Of a stretch of DNA of 64,000 nt, positions 7,700 through 16,622 are shown piece by piece. The translations under genes were made by a program, and so were the position numbers. The notes under the pieces were generated by a model. That model searched no databases and was not told where the DNA came from. It saw nothing but the letters and a program-made list of their open reading frames with translations. Origin of the DNA: Robertmurraya kyonggiensis (GTDB taxonomy: Bacteria > Bacillota > Bacilli > Bacillales > Cytobacillaceae); assembly GCF_005116465.1 (NCBI RefSeq), contig NZ_SWBM01000001.1, forward strand, positions 1,054,001-1,118,000, in the 5' to 3' direction. Each line of letters begins with the position of its first letter. The first letter of the stretch is position 1.

Positions 7700-8689
7700 A
7701 TGGCCAATATCCAAGAGGTCGCAAAGAAAGCGGGGGTTTCTGTTGCGACGGTTTCTAGAGTACTAAATCACCATCCATCCGTTACCCCAAAGACAAGGGT
7801 CAAAGTCGAGACTGCCATAAGAGAATTAAATTATGAGCCAAGTATGTTGGGACGAAATCTTCGTAACTCGGAAAGTCGTCTGTTACTCGTGTTGATTCCG
7901 AGTATTTCAAACCCTTTTTACACGGAAATCATCAATGGCATTCAAACGACAGCAATCAAACATCGTTACAATATCCTTCTTTGTGAAACGAACTCAGACC
8001 CGCGAAGAGAAAATATTTTTTTCAACATGGTAAAAAACAAACTGGCTGATGGTATTATTTCGATGGACCCGACGATTAATAGACAGAAATTAACGGAGTT
8101 GGCAGAACACCATTCGGTCATTTTGTGCAGTGAGTACATGGAAGACGGAAGCATTCCATATGTCACAATTGATAATGAACGAGCCGCCTACCAGGCTGTG
8201 AAGCATTTAATCATTTTGGGGAAGAAAAAAATTGCTTTGATTAATTCTGATGAGCGATTTCTCTATGCTCGCCAAAGAAGAAAAGGCTATGAAAAAGCAT
8301 TAAGAGAGTTTGAGATTCCTATTTCAGAAGAGTTAATTTACAACACGCATGAATTGAATTTTCATGATGGCGTTCAAGCCATGAGAATGCTACTACGAAT
8401 GGAAGAAAAGCCATCGGCTGTTTTTGCTGTGTCTGACACGCTAGCGATTGGAGCTTTAAAAGAAATCAAGGCTAGCGGTTTGAAAGCACCTGACGATATT
8501 GCAGTGGTCGGATTTGATAATATTCATTTCTCCAACATGTCAAACCCGACATTAACGACCATCGCACAGCCTATGTACAAAATGGGAGCGACTGCTGCCA
8601 CAATGTTAATCAATCAGATTCAAAGTAAGCAAGTGGAGAGTATTCTACTGGATCATGAATTAATCATTCGTGAATCAACTATGGGTTAA
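7700..8689 (+). CDS. LacI/GalR-family transcriptional regulator
   Basis: 329-residue repressor. The helix-turn-helix and hinge are canonical (MANIQEVAKKAGVSVATVSRVLN ... YEPSMLGRNLR), followed by a periplasmic-binding-protein-like effector domain (LVLIPSISNPFYTEIINGIQ, SAVFAVSDTLAIGALKEI, VVGFDNI). ATG 7700 gives the usual family N-terminus but its ribosome site is weak; in-frame ATGs at 7676 and 7661 are alternatives. Three matching palindromes in the locus make it the likely local regulator, with a sugar effector. Confidence 0.88.
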   Translation: MANIQEVAKKAGVSVATVSRVLNHHPSVTPKTRVKVETAIRELNYEPSMLGRNLRNSESRLLLVLIPSISNPFYTEIINGIQTTAIKHRYNILLCETNSDPRRENIFFNMVKNKLADGIISMDPTINRQKLTELAEHHSVILCSEYMEDGSIPYVTIDNERAAYQAVKHLIILGKKKIALINSDERFLYARQRRKGYEKALREFEIPISEELIYNTHELNFHDGVQAMRMLLRMEEKPSAVFAVSDTLAIGALKEIKASGLKAPDDIAVVGFDNIHFSNMSNPTLTTIAQPMYKMGATAATMLINQIQSKQVESILLDHELIIRESTMG

Positions 8690-8704
8690 AAGGAGGGAGT
8701 CATT

Positions 8705-9715
8705 TTGGGTATTACTGTGGGAATTATTGGATGTGGTTCCATTTCAAGATTTCGGCATGCGCCTGAGTATAAGGCAAATCCGCATGTCGATGAGATTGTT
8801 TTCTTCGACAAAAGTTTAGAAAGAGCGAAGGAACTTGCTGAGGAATTTGGTGGACGAGTGGTCGAAACAATTGAAGAACTATTCAACGATTCTAGCATTA
8901 TTGCCATTAGTGATTGTTCATCAAATGAAGCACATCATCTTAATACCACGCAGGCACTCTTACATGGCAAGCATGTATTATGTGAGAAACCGTTAGCGAT
9001 TAATGTGAAATATGCCGAACAGATCCTGGAGGCACAAGCCGCATCTGGGAAAAAGTTAATGGTTGATCACAATCAACGTTTTACAAAGGCTCATCAAAAA
9101 GCGAAGGAAATCATTGAAAAGAAAGAACTGGGCGAAGTACTGACCTTTAAGACAAATTTTGGTCATCAGGGACCTGAGAGCTGGAGTGTAGATAAATCGA
9201 ATGCAACTTGGTTTTTTAAAAAGGAGCGTTCTCATTCTGGTGTGGCTGGGGATCTAGGCATTCATAAAATTGATTTGATTCATTTCTTATTAGATGACGA
9301 GATTGAAGAGGTGCTTGCTTTTACCGGAGCACTGGATAAGCTAGATGAAAATGGCGAGCCGATTGAAGTTTGTGACAATGTCGTTTGCGCGTTAAAAACG
9401 AAAAAGGGACGAATCGGGACAGCATCTTTCTCATGGACATATTATGGATCTGAAGACAATTCAACAACCATCTATTGTCAAAAAGGCATTCTTAAAATCT
9501 ATCAACATTCAACAAATCAATTAATTGTTGAGAAAAAAGATGGGGAAGTCATCAAATACGAATTAGAAGCGATTCAAACGAATGAGAGCCAAACGAAATC
9601 AGGTGTAATTGATGCATTTATTGATTGCATTATTCATGATAAGGAGCCACCAGTGACAGCTCAACAAGCGGTAGCAAGTCTTCGTGTGATCGAGAAAATC
9701 TTAGGTGAAAAATAA
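8705..9715 (+). CDS. Gfo/Idh/MocA-family NAD(P)-dependent oxidoreductase (first)
   Basis: 336-residue dehydrogenase. The Rossmann motif VGIIGCGSISRFRHAPEY is at the N-terminus, then the cofactor-loop signature CEKPLAI near residue 97 and the catalytic-region motif GDLGIHKIDLIHFL (Lys/Asp/His) near 180. It starts at TTG 8705 with AGGAGGG correctly spaced; the ribosome site overlaps the end of the LacI gene, so the two are probably co-transcribed. It likely oxidises a sugar or inositol hydroxyl. Substrate unknown. Confidence 0.85.
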   Translation: MGITVGIIGCGSISRFRHAPEYKANPHVDEIVFFDKSLERAKELAEEFGGRVVETIEELFNDSSIIAISDCSSNEAHHLNTTQALLHGKHVLCEKPLAINVKYAEQILEAQAASGKKLMVDHNQRFTKAHQKAKEIIEKKELGEVLTFKTNFGHQGPESWSVDKSNATWFFKKERSHSGVAGDLGIHKIDLIHFLLDDEIEEVLAFTGALDKLDENGEPIEVCDNVVCALKTKKGRIGTASFSWTYYGSEDNSTTIYCQKGILKIYQHSTNQLIVEKKDGEVIKYELEAIQTNESQTKSGVIDAFIDCIIHDKEPPVTAQQAVASLRVIEKILGEK

Positions 9716-9727
9716 TCTGACATACAA

Positions 9728-9741
9728 TGTAACGGATTACA
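9728..9741. promoter_or_regulatory. LacI-type operator, copy 3
   Basis: TGTAACGGATTACA between the first dehydrogenase and the second isomerase; a half site TGTAATCC follows at 9768-9775. Suggests an internal LacI-controlled promoter for genes from 9797 on. Confidence 0.65.
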
Positions 9742-9796
9742 TATGATTTAATAGGCATCAATCCGTGTGTAATCCAATAACGATGGGAGGGTTGGC

Positions 9797-10603
9797 ATGT
9801 TACACCAGCTTGCGATTAATTCGAATACGTATCATGGTTTTTCATTAGAGGATTGTGTTAAAGGAGCAAGTGAAGTAGGTTTCACACAGATTGAACTTGC
9901 CGCTGTTAAAGATCACACGCCGCATGTTTTACCAGATATGTCAAAAAAGGAAATTCAGGATATTAAGAATTTGCTGTGGGAGTATAACATGTCCTGTATC
10001 GGGATTGGAGCCCACAGTAACGTGATGAAAAACGAGGGGATTGAAAATCTTTTACAAAGTGTTGACCTTGCGGTGGAATTAAACTGCCAGTATCTCATTA
10101 CAGCAACCGGGGATGCCCACAATGATACAGATGTCATTGAGGATGAAAAGATCTTAATTAAAAATTTACTACCAGTAATTGAAAAATGTGAGCAGCATCA
10201 GAAAATGTTAGTCATTGAAACACACGGGAATAATTATGCCACAGGTACGTCTCTAAAAAATCTTGTCCAATCTCTTTCTAGACGAGTAAAGATTAATTAT
10301 GACACAGCGAATGTCATCTTTTACGGAAATGTATTTCCTTATGAGGATTTAGAGGCTTCCATCGATGCTGTACAATTCGTTCACTTGAAGGATAAGTTGG
10401 GAGCAAATCATGAATGGAATTTCCCAGCCATTGGCGAGGGGCATATCGATTTCACTAGAGTTTTTACTACTCTACAAAAAAACGACTATAAAGGGCCAAT
10501 AAGTGTGGAGATTGAATTTACCCCTGCAGGGCCATCAGGTCTTGAGGAAGTAAACGAAAGTGTGAAAAAATCCTATGCCTATCTTTCGAGAATTGTAAGG
10601 TAA
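9797..10603 (+). CDS. Sugar phosphate isomerase/epimerase-like TIM-barrel protein (second)
   Basis: 268-residue TIM-barrel protein of the same superfamily as the 6559-7527 product but only distantly similar. Metal-ligand candidates lie in MLVIETHGNN (Glu, His), INYDTANVIF (Asp), FVHLKDK (His) and ISVEIEF (Glu). RBS GGGAGGG precedes the ATG. Five nucleotides separate it from the next dehydrogenase, so translation is coupled. Probable role is isomerisation, elimination or hydration of a keto-sugar made by the neighbouring dehydrogenases. Confidence 0.8.
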   Translation: MLHQLAINSNTYHGFSLEDCVKGASEVGFTQIELAAVKDHTPHVLPDMSKKEIQDIKNLLWEYNMSCIGIGAHSNVMKNEGIENLLQSVDLAVELNCQYLITATGDAHNDTDVIEDEKILIKNLLPVIEKCEQHQKMLVIETHGNNYATGTSLKNLVQSLSRRVKINYDTANVIFYGNVFPYEDLEASIDAVQFVHLKDKLGANHEWNFPAIGEGHIDFTRVFTTLQKNDYKGPISVEIEFTPAGPSGLEEVNESVKKSYAYLSRIVR

Positions 10604-10608
10604 GAGAA

Positions 10609-11535
10609 ATGAAGAACGTTGCGATAGTTGGTATGGGGTTCATGGGAAAGACACACTTACAAGCGTATCAAAAAATGGAGAATGTGCGGGTAACAGCTAT
10701 TGAATCGAATGAATTTGATGAACTATTACGAAAAAAAGTTGATGTGATCGATATATGTCTACCTACATTTTTACATGAAGAGTACATCATCAAAGCTGCA
10801 CATGCTGGAAAACATATTATTTGCGAAAAACCTTTAACTTTAACAACTGAATCAGCAGCAAGGATTATTGATGCTGTTCAGAAAAATAATGTGAGATTGT
10901 TTGTTGGGCATGTACTACGTTTCTGGCCCGAATACGAACAGATTAAGCTTTATAGCCAAAAAGAAAAATTCGACATCGTGCATGCACAGCGATTGGGACA
11001 GATACCAAAATGGAGTACATGGTTTCAGTACCCTGAAAAAAGCGGTGGCGCTTTATTCGACTTGCATATTCACGACATTGATTTTGTTACCTATGTCATT
11101 GGTGAGGTAGAGTCTGTTTTTGCAGTGGGTAGTAAAAATCAATTTGGGGCTTGGGATCATGTGATGTCGACCCTTTCTTTTAAAAATGGCAGCAAAGCCT
11201 TTCTGGAAGGGTCTCATAGGATGACGGGAGAATATCCATTTACCTTTGCCTTTCGTGCACAATCGAGAGAAAGCACAATTGAGTTGAACGTAGTGGCCGG
11301 TGAAAATATTGAAAGCATCAGTTCGAACCAATTTTTCCGTTACGATAAAGGCAAAAAGAACTCGATCGAGATAGAGAAAAAGGACCCGTTCGAGAATGAG
11401 TTAGCTTATTTTATCCATTGCCTAGAAGCGGAGGAAAAGAATGATGTAATTCCGCAAGAAGATGTTCTATATACACTTCGAATACTTGAGGCAATTCAGC
11501 AATCGTTGGAAACAGGAAGGATAGTCCGAATTTAG
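10609..11535 (+). CDS. Gfo/Idh/MocA-family oxidoreductase (second)
   Basis: 308-residue dehydrogenase, shorter than its neighbour: the Rossmann half goes from VAIVGMGFMGKTHLQAY straight to the short loop ESNEFDELLRK, so strand 2-3 is trimmed. CEKPLTLTTE near residue 87 and GGALFDLHIHDIDFV near 149 carry the catalytic Lys and Asp/His. The two dehydrogenases may work in opposite directions (oxidation then re-reduction), as in known 3-keto-sugar pathways. Follows the isomerase by 5 nt. Confidence 0.83.
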   Translation: MKNVAIVGMGFMGKTHLQAYQKMENVRVTAIESNEFDELLRKKVDVIDICLPTFLHEEYIIKAAHAGKHIICEKPLTLTTESAARIIDAVQKNNVRLFVGHVLRFWPEYEQIKLYSQKEKFDIVHAQRLGQIPKWSTWFQYPEKSGGALFDLHIHDIDFVTYVIGEVESVFAVGSKNQFGAWDHVMSTLSFKNGSKAFLEGSHRMTGEYPFTFAFRAQSRESTIELNVVAGENIESISSNQFFRYDKGKKNSIEIEKKDPFENELAYFIHCLEAEEKNDVIPQEDVLYTLRILEAIQQSLETGRIVRI

Positions 11536-11549
11536 TGAAAGCGCTTTTA
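11536..11549 (+). promoter_or_regulatory. Candidate cre (CcpA) site
   Basis: TGAAAGCGCTTTTA fits the catabolite-responsive element TGWNANCGNTNWCA except one position. It lies just after the stop of the dehydrogenase and before the binding-protein gene. Carbon catabolite repression of the importer is inferred. Confidence 0.5.
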
Positions 11550-11568
11550 TCTAAAGGGGGTTTTTGTG

Positions 11569-12564
11569 ATGAAGAAGGGTTGGAAGTTGTTTTTGTTGCT
11601 CGTGTTGGTTTTCATTCCATTTTTAGCGGCGTGTAATAATTTGGCGACGAATGAAGAGCCAGAAGAAGAACCAGCTACACCAACGGAAAACGAGACAGAG
11701 ACAGAAATGCATAAGATTGGGATTCTTGCACCAGCTGTGACACATGGTTGGGTAGCTGCGGTTGCTTATCATGCAGAAGCAAGGGCAAAAGAATTAGGTG
11801 ATGAGATTGAATACCAAATCCAAACTAGTACGAATGCAGAGGAAATGACCTCTCAACTAGATGATTTAATGACATGGGGTGCAGAAGCCATTGTTGCCTT
11901 TCCGCAATGGGAAGGGATGGAGGTGCCAATTCAAAGGGCATTAGATGCAGGTGTCAAGGTAGTCAACTTTGATATTGCTATTAATGCTGATGGTGTGTAC
12001 CGTGTATCTGGTGATAACGAGGACATGGGCATTCAGGGAGCCAACTATATTGTTGACAAGATTGGAACAGAAGGGAATGTCGTCATTCTAGAAGTACCTT
12101 CTTCAGGATCGGTATCTGAGCTAAGGAAGAAAGGCTTTGTAGAAACGATTGAAGAAATCGCTCCAAACATGAATTTAATCACATACGCTACTCAGTTCAC
12201 ACGTGAGGATGGCTTAAAGGATTTTGCTGATATTTTAACAAGTAACGATAAAATTGATGCCGTTTATTCAATGGATGATGAAACGTCTATCGGAGTTTTA
12301 CAAGCGATTAGAGAAGCGGGTAGAACAGATATTAAAGTGGTTACAGGTGGTGGCGGAATGCAGGAGTATTTTAATATGATGCCTGAAAATGAGGATATTT
12401 GGATTCAATCAGCCCTGTACAGCCCAGCGATGGTTAAAGATGCTGTTGATGTAGCCTTGAATGTTCTTAATGGAGAGACAGTAGATGAGGTCACAATTAT
12501 CCCGACTACGATTGTAGACAGAGAGAATTATGAAGAATTCCTTGATGAAGGTTCGCCTTATTAA
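11569..12564 (+). CDS. Sugar ABC transporter substrate-binding lipoprotein
   Basis: 331-residue periplasmic-binding-protein type I domain (Peripla_BP_4, RbsB-like). The lipobox FLAACNN gives a lipidated Cys near residue 22, followed by an acidic, Thr/Glu-rich linker. Recognisable are HKIGILAPAVTHGWVAA and GAEAIVAFPQWEG, and the domain-2 segment AVYSMDDETSIGVLQAI. ATG 11569 is 8 nt from GGGGG; GTG 11566 is an alternative. It delivers the substrate to the 12632/14137 importer. Confidence 0.87.
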   Translation: MKKGWKLFLLLVLVFIPFLAACNNLATNEEPEEEPATPTENETETEMHKIGILAPAVTHGWVAAVAYHAEARAKELGDEIEYQIQTSTNAEEMTSQLDDLMTWGAEAIVAFPQWEGMEVPIQRALDAGVKVVNFDIAINADGVYRVSGDNEDMGIQGANYIVDKIGTEGNVVILEVPSSGSVSELRKKGFVETIEEIAPNMNLITYATQFTREDGLKDFADILTSNDKIDAVYSMDDETSIGVLQAIREAGRTDIKVVTGGGGMQEYFNMMPENEDIWIQSALYSPAMVKDAVDVALNVLNGETVDEVTIIPTTIVDRENYEEFLDEGSPY

Positions 12565-12570
12565 GAATAG

Positions 12571-12604
12571 AAGAGAGGGTATGGCGCAGCTGTAGCCTCT
12601 CTTT
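12571..12604 (+). terminator. Intercistronic hairpin between binding protein and ATPase genes
   Basis: Perfect 8-bp stem AAGAGAGG / CCTCTCTT with only TTTC after it. More likely a partial terminator or mRNA-stabilising stem that lets the binding protein be made in excess than a full stop. Confidence 0.5.
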
Positions 12605-12631
12605 CTACCATTACGAAGTGGAAGTGATGGC

Positions 12632-14140
12632 ATGCTTGTTGAAATGAAGAACATTGTAAAATCCTTTGGAAGCAATCACGTGTTAAAAGATGTTTCCTTT
12701 TCAATCAAAGGTGGAGAAATATGTGCCTTGCTTGGTGAAAATGGGGCTGGTAAGTCTACATTGATGAATATCCTGGGTGGGGTGTTCAAGCAAGATTCAG
12801 GTTCGATTTCTGCAGATGAGGAACTGATTGAATTCAATGTACCTGCCGATTCTCAGGAAGCGGGAATTGCTTTTATCCATCAGGAATTGAATTTAATCAA
12901 TGATTTACCGATCTATGAAAATATGTTTCTTGGAAGAGAGAAGAAAAACAAAAGAGGAAGTCTTGACCTGGAAGGGATGTTAAAAGAAACCGAGAGTATG
13001 TTTGAGAAAATGAATGTGGATCTCGATCCGAGAAGAATGGTAAGTGACTTGGATGCTTCTTATAAACAAATCGTTGAGATTTGCCGCGCGATGATGACCA
13101 ATGCTTCCATTATTATCATGGATGAACCGACATCTTCCTTAACTGAGCAGGAAACAGCTAGAGTGTTTGAGATGATGAAAAAGCTAAAAGATGAAAATGT
13201 GGGGATCATTTTTATTTCTCATAAACTCAATGAGGTGCTGGAGGTTTGTGACCGATATGTTGTCCTAAGAGACGGGAGTTTGGTTGCAGAAGGAAGAGTA
13301 AATGAAGTCATAACGAATGAATTGGCGCGATTTATAGTCGGATATGATGTCAGAACAGAGTCTTTAAGAAGAGAAAAGAATTTAGGTGAAGAAATTTTAA
13401 GGGTAGACGGGTTCAGTTCGAATTCTATTTTTAGGGATATTAACTTCTCCATTCGTGCTGGTGAAATTGTCGGTGTGACAGGACTTCTCGGGGATGGGCG
13501 GAGTGAACTTTTTCAAGCGATATTTGGAGCGGTACCTGTCACTTCAGGGAAAATCTACTTGAACGGTGATCTAGTTAGCATTAAGAGTACGACCCAGGCA
13601 ATTGAAGCGGGAATTGCCTATCTTCCACGAAATCGAAAAGAGAATGGAATTATAAAAGATTTGAATATTATTGAGAATGCCTCGATTGTCACATGGTCGA
13701 GATTCTCAAAACGCGGTGTTATTAATGCCCGAAAACATGAGGCGGTCTATGAAGAGCAAAGAAAGTCTCTAAGGATCAAGATGGATAAGCATACGGATCG
13801 AATCACCAGTCTTTCTGGTGGAAATCAACAAAAGGTAGTTTTAGCAAAATGGCTAGCTGCCAACCCAAAACTACTCATCTTAGATAATCCGACTCAAGGG
13901 GTAGATGTAGGGGCTAAAGAGGATATTTACGATATTATTATGAAGCTGGCGGATGAAGATATTGCGATTGTGGTTTTATCAAGTGAAGCGCAGGAAATCA
14001 TTCGACTGTGTGACCGTGCGATTGTGATGTATCATGGCGTCATTCAAGGTGAAATAGCAGGAGAAAACATGAATGAGCACAACATTATGAATCTCGCAAC
14101 GGGTGGTGTATGGACGAAGGAAGGGAGGGAAATCCATTGA
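12632..14140 (+). CDS. Sugar ABC transporter ATP-binding protein (RbsA/MglA type)
   Basis: 502 residues with two fused nucleotide-binding domains. Domain 1 has Walker A GENGAGKST (residues 35-43), Walker B IIIMDEPTSSLTE and the switch His (FISHKL). Domain 2 has a degenerate P-loop GLLGDGRSE, signature LSGGNQQKV, and LLILDNPTQGVDVGAK, as usual in the carbohydrate-uptake-2 family. It energises import of a monosaccharide-size substrate. Overlaps the permease gene by 4 nt. Confidence 0.92.
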   Translation: MLVEMKNIVKSFGSNHVLKDVSFSIKGGEICALLGENGAGKSTLMNILGGVFKQDSGSISADEELIEFNVPADSQEAGIAFIHQELNLINDLPIYENMFLGREKKNKRGSLDLEGMLKETESMFEKMNVDLDPRRMVSDLDASYKQIVEICRAMMTNASIIIMDEPTSSLTEQETARVFEMMKKLKDENVGIIFISHKLNEVLEVCDRYVVLRDGSLVAEGRVNEVITNELARFIVGYDVRTESLRREKNLGEEILRVDGFSSNSIFRDINFSIRAGEIVGVTGLLGDGRSELFQAIFGAVPVTSGKIYLNGDLVSIKSTTQAIEAGIAYLPRNRKENGIIKDLNIIENASIVTWSRFSKRGVINARKHEAVYEEQRKSLRIKMDKHTDRITSLSGGNQQKVVLAKWLAANPKLLILDNPTQGVDVGAKEDIYDIIMKLADEDIAIVVLSSEAQEIIRLCDRAIVMYHGVIQGEIAGENMNEHNIMNLATGGVWTKEGREIH

Positions 14141-15156
14141 AATTTTTGACGTGGTTCAAAACGAAATGGAAGAACGAGCCACTTTTCAGCACGGCGATTG
14201 CACTCATCATAATGATTATTTTACAGACATTTGTGTTGGGCTTTGATTATGATTCTTTCGGTAGTTGGTTTGAATCTTGGACAAACAATTGGATTAACAT
14301 TTTGCGAAATAATGCGGGGATTGGCATTATTGCGTTAGGGATGACCTTTGTCATTATGACTGGTGGTATTGACTTAGCAGTCGGCTCGACTTTGGTTGCC
14401 ACTGGTGCTTTTACGATGATTCTTCTCGATACAGGCACAAAAGGCATTCTAAGTATGCTTGGGATGACAGGCATTCCTGCGTTTATCTTAACAATTATCA
14501 TCGTATTGATTTTGGGTTATCTATTAGGCGCGCTCATCGGAGTTACGATTACGAAAGGAAATGTACCTCCGTTTATTGTTACATTAGGAGCGATGCTTAT
14601 TTTTCGAAGTGTGACCCAGCACTTTATGCAGGGTTACAATCCAAAGGTACCTATGGAATTCTTAGAGATTGCAAGCTTTAGGTTTGGCAACTACATGATT
14701 ATGCCTATCATTTATTGGGCTGTCATTGCTTATATTCTCTATTATGTTTCCAAACGAACCACATTTGGAAGGCAAATTATTGCGGTCGGTTCAAATGAAA
14801 GAGCGGCAAAGCTTTCTGGTGTGAATGTAAATAAAGTAAAGTTACGTGTTTATGCTTTGATGGGAGTCCTTGTATCGATCGCAGCGATTATTCAGGTTTC
14901 TCGTGTTGGTTCTATGGACTTTTCTAATGCAGGTAGGGGAATGGAGATGGATGCCATTGCTGCAGCAGTCGTCGGTGGAACGAGTATGGCCGGCGGAAGA
15001 GGCTTCGTCCTTGGTACGGTGTATGGAATGCTCATTATCGCCGTTATGAATAATCTATTAAACTTGTTCGGTGTGCCTCCATTTTTACGGGAAGCATTTA
15101 AAGGATTGATTGTAATTGGTGCAGTGTTGTTGCAGAGGAAGGAGAAAACATCCTGA
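14137..15156 (+). CDS. Sugar ABC transporter permease (RbsC type)
   Basis: 339-residue membrane protein with 8-10 hydrophobic helices and the CUT2 permease motifs GMTFVIMTGGIDLAVGS and AVVGGTSMAGGRG. The start is TTG 14137, overlapping the ATPase stop as TTGA, with AGGGAGGG 6 nt upstream; the in-frame ATG at 14110 lies inside the ATPase with no ribosome site. Overlap implies translational coupling and 1:1 synthesis. Confidence 0.9.
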   Translation: MKFLTWFKTKWKNEPLFSTAIALIIMIILQTFVLGFDYDSFGSWFESWTNNWINILRNNAGIGIIALGMTFVIMTGGIDLAVGSTLVATGAFTMILLDTGTKGILSMLGMTGIPAFILTIIIVLILGYLLGALIGVTITKGNVPPFIVTLGAMLIFRSVTQHFMQGYNPKVPMEFLEIASFRFGNYMIMPIIYWAVIAYILYYVSKRTTFGRQIIAVGSNERAAKLSGVNVNKVKLRVYALMGVLVSIAAIIQVSRVGSMDFSNAGRGMEMDAIAAAVVGGTSMAGGRGFVLGTVYGMLIIAVMNNLLNLFGVPPFLREAFKGLIVIGAVLLQRKEKTS

Positions 15157-15265
15157 TTTAGAATGGCCGTTCTCAGTATAAATGGGAGCAGCCTAGTTAT
15201 TTGTTGTTACAGGATATGTTTTCAGGTGTTGATAGCTGATAACTTCTCCTCGATAATTTCATGTC

Positions 15266-15301
15266 AAGGCACCATTTTACCTAAAAGTGAAATGATGCCT
15301 T
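15266..15301. terminator. Hairpin between the ABC operon and the VOC gene
   Basis: AAGGCA-C-CATTT pairs with AAATG-A-TGCCTT (11 pairs, one mismatch). Lacks a good T tract; probably serves both converging genes. Confidence 0.45.
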
Positions 15302-15308
15302 GTAGTGA

Positions 15309-15731
15309 TTATTTTACTTCAGTTGACAGTTGCCAAGTGATGCCGAACTTGTCTTTGACTTGACCATAAGAAGGGCTCCAAGGTGTTTCTTGGAGTGGCA
15401 TGATAGCTTCTCCACCATCTAAAAGTTTCTCATATACTTCTTTTGATGTTTCTACATCATTGAAAAGGACAGCAACATCTACTTGTGCTCCAGTTTGATA
15501 TGGTTGACCCGGAAATGTATCTGAGATCATTAGGAATGTATTCCCGATTTTTAATTGTGCGTGAAGTACACGGTTTTTTGCCTCTTCAGGAAGAGGGAAT
15601 TCAGGGTTTTCCGGCATGTCTCCGTAAGTTTGAACTCCTAAATTTTCTGCATTTAAAGCATTTTCATAGAATCTTACAGCTTCTTTCCCATTGCCATCCA
15701 GTCTAAGATAAGGATGTACTCCTAAAATCAT
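15309..15731 (-). CDS. PhnB-like VOC/glyoxalase-fold protein
   Basis: 140-residue single-chain VOC protein. It has the PhnB-type opening VHPYLRLDGNGKEAVRFYENAL, LKIGNTFLMISDTFPGQPY, and the closing W-S-P-S-Y-G-x-V-K-D-K-F-G-I-T-W. Role unknown; members dimerise to form a small-molecule or metal site. ATG 15731 follows AAGGTG; an upstream ATG at 15749 has none. Monocistronic. Confidence 0.8.
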   Translation of the reverse strand: MILGVHPYLRLDGNGKEAVRFYENALNAENLGVQTYGDMPENPEFPLPEEAKNRVLHAQLKIGNTFLMISDTFPGQPYQTGAQVDVAVLFNDVETSKEVYEKLLDGGEAIMPLQETPWSPSYGQVKDKFGITWQLSTEVK

Positions 15732-15975
15732 TAAACACACCTTCTTCATAATTTTTTATATGTAACCATGGGGGAACATACATTCTTATTATACAATATG
15801 TTTCATAAAAATGGAAACACCAACTTTAATTATCCTAACCATGAAACAAATGAATTATCCTCCTACTTATTTTGTTTAGGAGTTTCTGAATTGAAATACA
15901 CGCACTTTAATAGGGAGGATTCACACAATTTTTGGTGAACTTATAAGTAGTCAATCCAATGAAAGGAAGTTGGTT

Positions 15976-16521
15976 ATGGTATATATCGCATTACTACGTG
16001 GGATTAATGTTGGTGGAAAAAACAAAATTGATATGAAGATCCTTAAACAAACATTTGAACAAGCAGGAATGGAGGATGTGGTGACTTATATCAATACAGG
16101 GAATATTATTTTTTCAAGTAAAAGTCAGTCAAAAAATGAGTTGTCTCACATTTTGGAGGAAGCCATACATAAGGGTTTCGGTTTGGATATTAGAGTAGTT
16201 GTCCGTAGTTTTGAAGATATTAAAAGAATTATCAGTGCCATTCCTGATACATGGAAAAATGATAATGAGATGAAAAGTGATGTTCTTTTTTTATGGGACG
16301 AGATAGATGAGGAATCTGTACTGGAGAATGTGGACATTAAACCGAGTATAGACACGGTAAAATATGTGCCTGGAGCAATCCTTTGGTCGGTTGAAAAGAA
16401 AAATGTGAACAAGAGTGGGATGTCAAAGATAATTGGTAAAAAAGTATATAAGCAAGTGACAGTGAGAAATGTCAACACGGCTCGGAAGATATACGAATTG
16501 ATGCAAGGTCAAATTAGGTAG
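15976..16521 (+). CDS. DUF1697 family protein
   Basis: 181-residue protein with the DUF1697 opening YIALLRGINVGGKNKIDM, the YINTGNIIFSS segment, and the end GKKVYKQVTVRNVNTARKIYELM. Function unknown. ATG 15976 lies 6 nt after AAAGGAAG. A diverged copy of its last 12 codons recurs after the next gene (17474-17509). Confidence 0.8.
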   Translation: MVYIALLRGINVGGKNKIDMKILKQTFEQAGMEDVVTYINTGNIIFSSKSQSKNELSHILEEAIHKGFGLDIRVVVRSFEDIKRIISAIPDTWKNDNEMKSDVLFLWDEIDEESVLENVDIKPSIDTVKYVPGAILWSVEKKNVNKSGMSKIIGKKVYKQVTVRNVNTARKIYELMQGQIR

Positions 16522-16622
16522 AATACGACTTCCCGATTCTCCCGACACGTAACCAGAATGCAAATAAATAGTTCTCCTTAGGGTAATAGTAATATTTATC
16601 ATCTAAAAAGGAGATGTTTTGC

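Noticed and set aside
14110-14136. ATG start of the RbsC-like permease
   Set aside because: No ribosome site in front; TTG 14137 with AGGGAGGG fits better.
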